A DNA stretch of 64,000 nucleotides from Blattamonas nauphoetae (Eukaryota > Preaxostyla > Oxymonadida), in NCBI GenBank assembly GCA_033064195.1, contig JARBJD010000247.1, forward strand, positions 1 through 64,000. Direction: 5' to 3'. Of the stretch, positions 55,406-64,000 are shown piece after piece. The notes under the pieces were generated by a model. The model did no database searches. It was given only the letters and a program-made list of their open reading frames with translations, and was not told the origin of the DNA. A program made the translations under genes and the position numbers. Each line of letters opens with the position of its first letter. Positions within the stretch are counted from its first letter, which is position 1.

Positions 55406-57826
55406 TCCTCCCACCTGTGTTTCTCCACTGCTTCCTGTTTCCCTTTTGCGATCACTCTCAATTGTTCCTCTTCCTCTCTCCTCCCTCGTTCCTGCTCCTT
55501 TCTTATCTCTTCTTCTCTCTCCTCTTTTCGTGGTCGTTCTTCTTCCTCGCTTTTCATTCGCTCCTCCTTGCGCTGGTGTTTCTCCTGTTCTTTCTTCCTC
55601 ACACATTCTTCATCTTCTTGTCTTCTTCTCTCTGCTCCTTCCTTCCGCTTTCAAACTTCCTTTTCTTTTCGTTTCTGTTCTGATTCTGCCTTCCCTGTCT
55701 CTCCACCTCTCCTCACTCCTCCCCTCATCGACATTTCGCTCTCCTTCCCTCTCCCGGCCATTCTCTCCATACTCACTCTCATTCAAAGAGTGTCCAGTCA
55801 CTTCTCATTTCGACAGCGTGCCAGTTCATCCAAAAGGACATCGACAGTACAAGGCTGACTTTGGATGATGCTTGGGAAGTTTGCGGAGGGGAAAGGGAGA
55901 CAGATGATCCAACTTCTGTTGGGATGTCAGAACGGGACAACGAGTCGGGCTGGTCGCGATGTTGATTAAGAAACGGCTTGTGTGTGTGGCATTTTCGGCG
56001 ACAGTACTCAAGATGGGGAGAACGCCAACCAGTGTCTGCAGTCGATGTGAGTCCAGCTGTCCAAAGCTCAACAGCAAACAAACAGTCTGCAGGAAGAATG
56101 GAGTGTGGACGAGGAAAGCAAGCACTCCCTTCCCCATTCCATCACCACCACACACCTCATCAACTCCTTCGCCACGTTCTTCGGAAATGCTACGCTCTGC
56201 CTGGACAACCTGCACAAACTGGGCGCATCACCCTCTCCCTCTCTCCTTGCCATTGCCGTTATCTGCGGAGGCCTCACAGTGCTCTTCGACTGCATCCATC
56301 TTTGTCGGTGGGTGAGGAGCTGATGCGCGTGTGGCTGGCTGTGGTGAATGTGTTCCATCTGTCCCTCGACGACGGCACCGAAGACTGGCGCGTAGCAGCC
56401 TCGGAGATCGATGCAGGTGTGCTCAGCATCCTTCAAATGTCTGTTTTGAAGGAGAGCATGCTGAACGTGTATGACGACGCGGCATTGGATGAGATAGGCC
56501 TGTAGCGAGGATCGAAGGAACAGATTGCGGTGCGGAGGGACAGAAAGAGGCCGCAATACATGATCAGCTTGATGGAGCTGCTGCCACTGATTGTGAGCAC
56601 TTCAGCCGCAGCTGGAGAAGAAGACACATCACTCGCTACCACCCCGATCCCAAGTCGAATTGTGTCCGCTCTGAAGACGTATGCCAGCTCGGTACGAGTG
56701 TGTGCCTGCTGATGCAGAGCGTGTGGGACAGCCTAGATTTGAGCGTGCCGAATGAGTGGCGCGTGCTGGGCGAGTCGATGACATGACGACGAAAGAGATC
56801 CAAATGAAGAAGGAATGTGATTGTTGAGATGCTGAAGTGAGTGACATCGCAAGGCGAGCACTGTGGAGACCAGAACCTTCATTGCGGGAGTATGTTGGGA
56901 CCAACTGTGCCGATCAGCCAAGATCTGGCGATGTTCGAGTGAGAAGAAAAGTGTCGATGGAAAGGGTGTCAGAGGGGTTGTGGAGGCAGCGACCAACGAC
57001 AAGAAAGAATGAGAGATCCAGAAGTGTTTTGAAGAGAATGCAGAACAAGATTGCACAAAGAAGGAAGGAGAAAGTGTGATGAAATCGAGAAATAAACTAT
57101 CTGTTAGTGAGATGGAGATGGTTCGGGTCTCTGCAAGCAATTGTTTCACCATACACTGCGATCACGATCGTGATCCTGTGAAAGTTGATCCTGAGGAACT
57201 CTACAGAGATTAAAATGTGAGAAGGAAATAGAAAAGGCCCAATAAGCAAGGAATTCAGTTCTTAATTGAGTTATCTACCCTCCGTTATTCGAGTGAACGA
57301 TAATGAATGGGATAGTGGGCAAGATCATTCATTTCTCATGAACACGTCACAATTTTGCCTTATCCCTTCAAAAAACAGCTACCAACGATAAAAGTAATAT
57401 ATTGGAAAAAACAGGTGAAAACAAAAATAGTCACGAAGGGATTTGAACCATCGAGCTCCATTCGTACAGGGTGAGCCAAAAGTAACCTTCATCCCACAAT
57501 TGTGTTTTTATGTCATCTTTTCGAAAACAAACATCAAATAGAGATCGTTGTCGCTATACTGTTTGCTCACCACCTCATTCACTGATTTCTTTCTAATCAA
57601 CTTCAGTGCAGTGTACGAATGAAGTCAGATCGTTCGCATGTCCCGATTTCTGACAAAAAACGAACGAGAATTCAGTTAAGCTTTAATGATCACTCTCTTC
57701 ATATTTCACGTCTTGAAACTCTCTTTTTTAACTTTTGTCGAAAAAGGCTTTGATCGGCCCCTAGAGAAGGTTACTTTTGGCTCACCCTGTACATTTAGCA
57801 ATTTAGTCGTACATTTAGCAAAGCCC
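55406..57826. repeat. Inverted 2096-bp copy (Q) of the left part of element P, plus a MITE
   Basis: Reverse complement of 19619-21714. Its outer end carries the same GGGCTTTGCTAAATGTACGA terminus (57826 inward), and similarity stops abruptly at 55406 in CCTCCCACCTGTG. Without the inserted MITE and one TA the copy is 2421-325 = 2096 bp, exactly the length of the P part, so no net indel has accumulated. Reading frames on both strands are identical to those in P wherever I compared them. It is a truncated element P or a segmental inverted duplication. Confidence 0.9.
57467..57789. mobile_element. Tc1/mariner-type MITE, 323 bp, TA target duplication
   Basis: The inverted ends start CAGGGTGAGCCAAAAGTAAC and continue CTTC. 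TA flanks lie at 57465-57466 and 57790-57791. The unoccupied site is present in element P at about 19650 (GCTAAATGTACGAATGG), so the insertion is proven and later than the duplication. Inside, a short frame MSRFLTKNERE then FS and stop could be the remnant of a transposase start. TIRs are perfect over at least 24 bp. Confidence 0.95.
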
Positions 57827-57904
57827 TTCTCCTCAGATCTTTGACCTCTATATCTCGAAACAGTCCAGCCCTGTCCTTAGAATGTCCTCACCAGTCATTT
57901 CCTC

Positions 57905-57948
57905 AAAGATCGTGAATTATTGACATGGCGTGGATTATTGACACTACT
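57905..57948 (-). repeat. 43-bp terminus GTCAATAATCCACG, second copy
   Basis: The reverse complement reads GTGTCAATAATCCACGCC followed by ATGTCAATAATTCACGATC, matching 29832-29875 with a few changes. It abuts the pogo transposase fragment on its right. This may be the end of a TA-type element. Confidence 0.55.
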
Positions 57949-58449
57949 ATGAGATCACACTCTACCCTCAACGTACAGATGTTGTGCCAACAACACAATA
58001 TAGATGTGGTGATTCTGCCAAGTCACACCACCCATCTATTACAACCAGTAGATCAATTCGTAACCGCCAACTTTAAGAACCATCTCCTCCACTCAATCAC
58101 GCCCCATCCTCTTCAAACAGCAAGTGAGAAGAGAGCACTCTTCATCCGAACATGTCGAGACGCGCTGGACAGAGGACTCTCCTCACAAACTATTCGAGAA
58201 TCTTTCCGAGTTTCCGGAATGTTCCCACCCTCGATCGAACCTATCCTCTCAAAACTAACCGATGCTGAGCTACCAAGACAGCCTCCTCAAGCTCAGGGAA
58301 GGCGCGATCATACCAGAAACGGACTCTGGTTCGTATCAGATGCCCAGATTCGAGAACAACTACACGCTCCAGTGAACCCTCAACAAGACAATCCCGGCCA
58401 AGACGCTGATCAAAGTGACAGCAGCGATGTCGTCGATTTTATGAACTAA
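57925..58449 (+). pseudogene. Transposase catalytic C-terminal half (pogo copy 3)
   Basis: From TLNVQMLCQQHNIDVVILPS on, it matches copy 2 through THLLQPVDQFVTANFKNHLL (third catalytic Asp) and RGLSSQTIRESFRVSGMFPP. It then keeps a longer acidic tail (QQDNPGQDADQSDSSDVVDF) to a natural stop. The first two catalytic Asp residues are lost, so it cannot be active. Residues before about 57950 come from the neighbouring terminus. Confidence 0.8.
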
Positions 58450-60524
58450 TTTTGAAATGGTTTTAACTTCACTTAATGCGTTCTTTTCTGCATTGTTTTT
58501 TAGGCTTGTCTGACCGGCACTGACCGGTCAGTTTTCACCGAAAAGTACTGACGGTCACTGACCGGAGAAATATCAGAAACCATAATCCAAAGTTACCATT
58601 TCTCCGGAGTGGAAAAATATTAAGTTGAAAAGAGAATGAGTTTCAGTGTCTTTTCTTCTAGATTTGATTTGATTATATCCTTTTTATTGTTATTCAGCTG
58701 TTTCAGATTCTTTTTCGTCTGATGACACCGATCGAACCCATACAGTCACGAACTTCAATCTCAAACAGCAGAGATGTGACAACATCTGCACCTTTGCAAA
58801 AGCTTCCCAGCTTCACACACATCAGTATCGTTTTGAGAACAAAAGAAAGGGGTTTGGGTTGGTTTTCTCCAACCTTAAAGATGAAAACACTCTCAGAAAG
58901 GATCTCCATCCAGATGGTGAATTGAAAGATATCACATCAACCAAGAAAGCGCCGGAAGTGAAAAGAAATGTGGAAAGTGAAATTTTTGTCACCTTGTTTC
59001 TCAGAATCATGTTGTTAATTGTGGACGAAGGATTTGACAGACTGTCGCACTTGTGCGTTCTGTCACTGTTTACGCGACAGCAAGGGTTCCTTTTCGCTCT
59101 GATTGTGCGATTGGACAATCGTGCTGACTTTAGCGGATGGATGAGTTGGAAACAACGATGATCAAGAAATCATCTCGAAGAATGAGGGAGGGTCCCTTTC
59201 GCTGAGCTATTTTGTGTTTGTGCCATCTCAGTATGCGAGTGCTGTGAAGCAGAATGGTGTATTTCTGTTGATAGCATCGTGTGTGTCCCGTGGAGAGGAT
59301 TAAATTGGCAAGATTGTGTCGATCGTGGTGGAGGTGAGGGCAGGATCAGGAAACCAGAGAATGAGGTTTTCTCTTCGTTCTAGCAGTAAGGAGGACACTC
59401 CATTGATTGCTTGTACGCGATGTCGAAGCGGGAAATGGTGAGGTGCTCGCTTCTTTGGCTGAATGGGGACACAGACAGTGAGATTTAGTTTGCTTGAAGT
59501 TCGTCGGAAGGAGATATGATGCTGACGGTGGTGAGAATGGAGTGGGGGAGGGAGAGGGGAGTGAATTGAGAGGCGTTTCCATTTCGAATGTGATCTCGAT
59601 CAGTCTGGTCTTCTCCTTGAAGATCATGTTAACTTTTCAGCGATATCTCTTTTGTTGGTGCCGTGTCGATGTGGTCGCTGTCGCCTCCCCTTCCGTCGTC
59701 GTTGAGCATCACTGAATCGCCACGGAGTGCAGCTTGGGGAGACACAACAACAGAACCCATCCACCATCCAGAATCGATTGTGGTGGATGGAGTGAATGGG
59801 AAGGACGAGTCGCTGTGCTGGGTGTCGGCAAGTGAGTGTGGATCGGTGAGTGGTTTGAGTGTTCGTCTTCCCGCACAATGTGAACGGTCGCTTTTGATGA
59901 AAACCGGAACGATGAGCGAATGCACTCCGCAGCATGCTGGAAACACAATCGAGATTGCTGGAGAAGGAAAGGCTCTGTCGATTCTGGAATCCTCTCAAGT
60001 AGATTCACTCCTTTCGATGTCGTCAGAAACTGTCTCGATTGAGGATGTTGGATTCACTCAGCATTCGTTGCTGTTGAGCAGATATCGTTTAGAATCGCTG
60101 CTCATTCTTATTTAGAATGAATCAATAGAGAACCTTCCGAGATCTTTTCTGAAGAGAATTGAGAACAAAACAGAAAAAGTGATAAAGAATCATACCAAGT
60201 ACCTTTGTTCCGCAGAATAGTACAAAACGAGGCGATGATGATCTGGACAGGCACAAGGATCATGAAAGTGAGACGAATCGTACAAATAAGTGAAAAAAGG
60301 CTATCACACGGCTTCAGTACACAAATCATGACATTACTAACTGATTTCTTGCCTGTTTCCCTTAAATATTAAGTATTGTATGGAGAGGTGAGATCTTCCC
60401 CTTTGAAAAATTGGCCACTGACACTGACCGCCACTTTCGGCCGGTCAGACAAGCCTATTGTTTTTGAAATGGGTCATCACTTTTGGTCCCCCTTTTTTTA
60501 CTTGCCCCCTAATTTGTGACACCC
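57949..60524 (+). mobile_element. Pogo-like transposon copy 3, 3' half, split by hAT element B
   Basis: The C-terminal half of the DDE_1 transposase (57949-58449) is followed by the same 3' DNA as copy 2 (TTTGAAATGGTTTTAACTTC). Then comes hAT element B, then the rest of the 3' DNA and the terminus CCCCCTAATTTGTGACACCC ending at 60524 with TA at 60525-60526. The 5' half is missing. Compared with copy 2, its right terminus is better preserved. Confidence 0.8.
58501..60457. mobile_element. hAT-like element B, 1957 bp, inverted twin of element A
   Basis: Inverted TAGGCTTGTCTGACCGGC ends with an 8-bp target duplication TTGTTTTT (58493-58500, 60458-60465). It is the reverse complement of 26503-28462. 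The 3-bp length difference is explained by one CT unit (about 27410 against 59545) and one A in a short A run (about 27310 against 59650). The pogo copy 2 locus shows the empty target (CATTGTTTTTTAAATGGGTC on its minus strand). No transposase. Confidence 0.9.
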
Positions 60525-60595
60525 TAAAAGACTCGGCCCATTTATTTTGCTCTATCTTGTAAAGCAAGCCCAATCCTTGACTCTTCTCTGCTGCA

Positions 60596-62359
60596 ATGAA
60601 TCCCACCAACAGCCCCCAAGGATATCATCCTCCATCATCTCCTGGACGTTTTTCCTCCCTCCAAAACGATGATGAACAATCTGAGGTGAACGATAAACTT
60701 GATAATCGAAAGAAAATCAGCCTACGTAACAGTAAACGTTCCCACGTAGGATATGATCACTTCTTTGAGGTGTCAAACTTCCCAATGGTCTGCTATCTCT
60801 GCCCATCGTAACGATCAATCACAATTCGCCTCAATTCTTCAGTACAACAACGATCAGTTGGCACAAATTATCACCGACTTGCAAGGTGAGGATTTGAAGA
60901 AAATTTCTCAAGCACTCGAAACCCTCCACAAGTCTAATCGTGAAACGTACCAATTATTCGTTACCCTCAACGGAATTGATGTTCTCATCCAATTCCTCGA
61001 AAAAATCCCACCTTTGAATGTGATTGTACGTTCTTTTTCTCATATCTTTGTCTAGAACCAAGTCTTGACAATCATCTGCAATCTCACAACACTCAAGGAC
61101 TCGTCTCCGGATACCATCTTACTCGGTGGGTTTTTTGACTTTGTTCCTCAATATTTGTCGCTCAATAATGATGACACGTCAAATTCAGTTTGCTTTTGAA
61201 TATCATTCACGCTATCAGACGATTTGGATTCTCGCCAACTTATCTTTACATTCAGAAGAGACACATACATATATTTGCTCTCACCCTTCTCTCTTGGATT
61301 GTATTGCCCAATTTCTGGTTGTTGATCACTATGCCTTCCCCGCAGCGGCTTTTTTCTTTTTCGCAATCGTTCATAAGAAGCTTCCAGATCCGCAAATACT
61401 CAATTCTCTCTATCTCCATTCTTTGGAATGTATTACACAGCTCGCAAATGGTGATATCTTTAGATCTACTCGGTCCCTTACCAAAGCTCATGTCCATCCA
61501 CTCGAAGATCTTTTTAAAGCCCTCCGAACAATAGATATCCCATATTTTGCACTTGTCAATCTCGCGGAAACCAATTTTTTCAACATTTGCAGCTATTTTC
61601 TAAGCGATCCGCTCTTTTTCGACTGTAGCAGCTCGATTCTCCATTTCATCATGGCGACGACTTTTTATCCAGAAAACGATCCTCGCATACCAGTCATTTT
61701 ATGTGTCTGCCTCTTTTATTTTCTGAATTTGTCGTCGTCCCCTTATTTAGACTTTCCAGTCGACTTCGCTCGTCACAACCATCCTCCGTTTCCTCAACAC
61801 AATAATCGTCTCGAATCAAATTGGGTCGTTTAACGTATCACTCCGTCGTTGCATCGTCATCCTCACAAATCTTATTTTTGACTCAGCAGATCTGTCAAGA
61901 GATATCCTTAACTCCAACATTTTATCCACTGTCCTCTCTGTCGTTGAATTGTTGCCAATAGATACACTCACGGAACTTGTATTTCTTCTTCAGAATCTCT
62001 CTGCATCACCTCGTGAAATTGTCCAGTCTGCCATTAAATTCAATATTCCGAGATTTGTCCTCTCCTTCCTCCACGGTCTGACAGACTCCTCTGACATGAG
62101 CAAATCTCTCTGGATACTCACTAATTTCTTGAGGAAAGATCAGACCGGTCTTGTGCTTCAACAAATCAAGGATCTCGACCTCATCTCATCCATCGAGAAG
62201 CTCAAAGAATCATACCAAAGCCAATGCAAATCTCATGCGACTATACTTCTCTTGGAATATCAGCGACGTGACCAAGCATTTCGTTTGAAAGCACAAAGAC
62301 TTGAGTTGAGTCGCAGAGGCGAGATAATTCCAGATGCAGATGATCTCACCAATCAATGA
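60596..62359 (+). CDS. Importin-alpha-like ARM-repeat protein, five exons
   Basis: Nuclear import adaptor by family. Exons 60596-60769, 60843-61025, 61056-61187, 61219-61704 and 61751-62359 are each a whole number of codons, so all four introns (73, 30, 31 and 46 nt) are phase 0. The product is 527 residues, normal for importin-alpha. Residues about 35-50 hold a basic IBB-like cluster (DNRKKISLRNSKRSH). ARM repeats follow, each with the family's W/L-N core: INQVLTIICNLTTLKDSS, TIWILANLSLHSEETHTYI, RRCIVILTNLIFDSADLS, ELVFLLQNLSASPREIV, SLWILTNFLRKDQTGLVL. The repeats are divergent and the W..N ladder is incomplete, so cargo binding may differ. The end EIIPDADDLTNQ is acidic. Start context ATGAATCCC follows a C/T-rich leader. 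Confidence 0.8.
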
Positions 62360-62801
62360 AAAGGACGATTCTAGCTCGGAAAATGATGTATCATTGTCTT
62401 CAAATGCCCAAGAACTATTCAGCTTTCACATCCTACAACAAATCTAAGACTCTCCGTCGGTTTCTTCGGCCATTACGCTTGAATGAAGTTTTTCACGTTG
62501 ATCGCACCCGAAACATGTTTTGTTCTATTTTTCAGGCTTGATTGTTCCATGCTCTGATTTCTCACAAAAGGACCGCTCTCCCAACTACCCACCAAAAATC
62601 AGATCACGTTTGGCAGTTTAACAAAATGTTTTGAAAGAATGTGATGAAATGTCAGAAAAAGCGGGAAAATGAACCAAGAAAACGAAAAAAAAGTGAAGTG
62701 ACAGTGTGAACCAATCATCCATGTGAAACATGATCAAACAACGTGAAAACTCTTGGTGACGATCTCGGCACTATTGATATTTCGACAATCAGACGTTCTC
62801 A
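62360..62801. other. Convergent 3' intergenic region
   Basis: Between the importin-like gene (+) and the right-edge gene (-). One other phase directly after the importin stop is open and acidic (KDDSSSENDVSLSSNAQELF), so an alternative C-terminus is conceivable. Otherwise A/T-rich. Confidence 0.3.
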
Positions 62802-64000
62802 TCACTTTTGGCTCTGGAAGACATCACTTTCCGGTTCTGGTTCGGGAGTTTCCGCAAATTCTTCCGTTCTTTTGGCTTTCGGAGTCCCTGAAGGATTTTC
62901 GTTTTCCATCCAGGTTTGTTCCTCAACATCAAAAGGGCCAATTTGTTCATCCAGGATTGGTTCATTATCAATACTTGAATTTTCAGAAGGTCTAAATAAT
63001 GTGCCCACATTTCTTCTCCTTTTGGGATTGTCTTTTGGAAATAGCACATCGAGTCCGGGGAGATATGCGGAATCGAGTCCATTCGGCAAACAAAGAAGCG
63101 TCGCCAGATCTTTCCACGAGAATTTGGCTTCGTTGAGACGTTTGACGAGGCGCTTCTGTTTGGCATTCAGGTCTGCTCTGAATCGTCGTGCATCCGATCT
63201 GATGCGATCAACGTTATTGGGACTTAATCGTTTCCCTCCAACGTATTCGAACAGAAGGCGAAGCTCGGTATTGACGATTTCACTTTTACGGAGACCACAC
63301 GACAACACGAGTGATTGGTCGGATTGGGAGAGCATTTCATCGCGACTAAGGAATGCCTTCAGAGTCTTGGAAAGGTCGGTCAAGTTGTTTGATTCGATCG
63401 ACTTCTTCACATTGGTGATGTCCACATCATTCAGTGGTTCACTGGTAGTCACACATTTCAGCAGAATCGCTTCGTCTTCTGGGCTTAGTTCCAATCCAGT
63501 GATCGATGTTTTAACTGTCTCCTCCAATTTGGGGTTCACAGAACATAACAATGAAGCAATCTCTTTGCGTATGCTTGAGGTGAGTCTGGGCTTTCTGCTC
63601 ACCAACGATAGAAGAGTACATCTGTCCCTGTCCAGAATATTCTCAGCTGACCGAATTGCTACCTCCAGAACGCGATCATCTTCGCTCACTTCATCCAGAC
63701 TGCGATCATCTTCGCTCACTTCATCCAGATTGCGATCATCTTCGCTTCCTTCCTCCGACACTGCAACAAATTGGTCCAGAAAAGCAAGTGACGACAAATC
63801 CTCCTTTTGCTTCTCTTCGAGACAAGATAGTGCCTTATTCCATCCGTCGATGTAAACCTTATCGTGATGGGTTTGATCGACAAGCAAAGTTAGTTTTTCT
63901 TTTTGAGCTGGTTTGAATTGGTTGCATTCGTTGATGAGAGATGTGAGACGTGTCTTTTCAGATTCTTCGATTGGTGCATGGATCAGAAGAATTGCACTCC
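62802..64000 (-). CDS. Unrecognised protein, C-terminal part, continues past window edge
   Basis: The minus-strand frame is open from the right edge to a stop at 62802, at least 398 residues, without introns. It is hydrophilic and mostly helical. Near its middle it has a 10-residue repeat of the form SEDDRxLDEV (three times), encoded by 30-bp tandem DNA repeats. A likely folded helical core follows (LRLLFEYVGGKRLSPNNVDR, KRLVKRLNEAKFSWKDLATL), then an acidic Pro/Glu tail (EEFAETPEPEPESDVF). No membrane segment or signal visible in this part. Family not recognised. Confidence 0.6.
   Translation of the reverse strand, partial: SAILLIHAPIEESEKTRLTSLINECNQFKPAQKEKLTLLVDQTHHDKVYIDGWNKALSCLEEKQKEDLSSLAFLDQFVAVSEEGSEDDRNLDEVSEDDRSLDEVSEDDRVLEVAIRSAENILDRDRCTLLSLVSRKPRLTSSIRKEIASLLCSVNPKLEETVKTSITGLELSPEDEAILLKCVTTSEPLNDVDITNVKKSIESNNLTDLSKTLKAFLSRDEMLSQSDQSLVLSCGLRKSEIVNTELRLLFEYVGGKRLSPNNVDRIRSDARRFRADLNAKQKRLVKRLNEAKFSWKDLATLLCLPNGLDSAYLPGLDVLFPKDNPKRRRNVGTLFRPSENSSIDNEPILDEQIGPFDVEEQTWMENENPSGTPKAKRTEEFAETPEPEPESDVFQSQK
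63662..63755. repeat. 30-bp tandem repeat, about three units, in frame
   Basis: GCGATCATCTTCGCTCACTT and CATCCAGACT repeat with a 30-bp period. The unit encodes ten residues on the minus strand, so copy-number change would not disturb the frame. Confidence 0.85.

Noticed and set aside
53168-55606. 812-residue start for the Sfi1-like protein
   Set aside because: The added N-terminus lies in repeat Q, a recent duplication. The ATG at 55279 lies in unique sequence. Kept as a finding, not as the model.

Overview
The window reads as nuclear DNA of a microbial eukaryote with very short spliceosomal introns. Five complete or nearly complete host genes carry GT-AG introns of 29 to 73 nt. I favour an excavate-type protist such as an oxymonad, because a beta-helix surface-protein remnant and a single-pass pseudokinase lie among many DNA transposons. 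That taxonomic call is inference; the standard genetic code is well supported by long stop-free genes.

Layout. 1-7535: a decayed virus-like element, cut by the window edge, with two tandem paralogous capsid-like modules and a repeated T-rich motif in front of its genes. 7.5-19.6 kb: short repeats, a 21-bp minisatellite inside an acidic gene, three MITE-like repeats (two with TA termini), and several decayed host genes (helical protein, beta-helix protein, large unknown gene), ending in an intact 201-codon frame. 19.6-23.4 kb: a 3.7-kb element (here called P) with long terminal inverted repeats carrying coiled-coil sequence. 24-46 kb: a mosaic of nested DNA transposons. These are hAT elements with 8-bp target duplications, TA-flanked MITEs, pogo-like DDE transposons and a possible tyrosine-recombinase fragment. 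Scattered between them are a decayed polytopic membrane gene, a decayed WD40 gene and a receptor pseudokinase. The 2.9-kb hAT at 38916-41780 carries pieces of host genes, including an alanyl-tRNA synthetase editing domain and a tRNA-like sequence.

46-64 kb is gene-dense and mostly intact: a Piwi-clade Argonaute with a complete DEDH tetrad (-), an unrecognised Cys-rich gene (-), purine nucleoside phosphorylase (+), a small TMEM230-like membrane protein (+), an Sfi1-like centrin-binding repeat protein (-), an importin-alpha-like ARM protein (+) and an unrecognised gene running off the right edge (-). Between the Sfi1-like and importin genes lie an inverted 2096-bp copy of half of element P, a fresh TA-flanked MITE, and a pogo remnant that contains a second near-identical hAT copy.

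The genes form no operon-like pathway. The main story is transposon nesting order, gene capture by hAT elements, and an apparently functional Piwi gene at the border between the transposon-rich and gene-rich halves.
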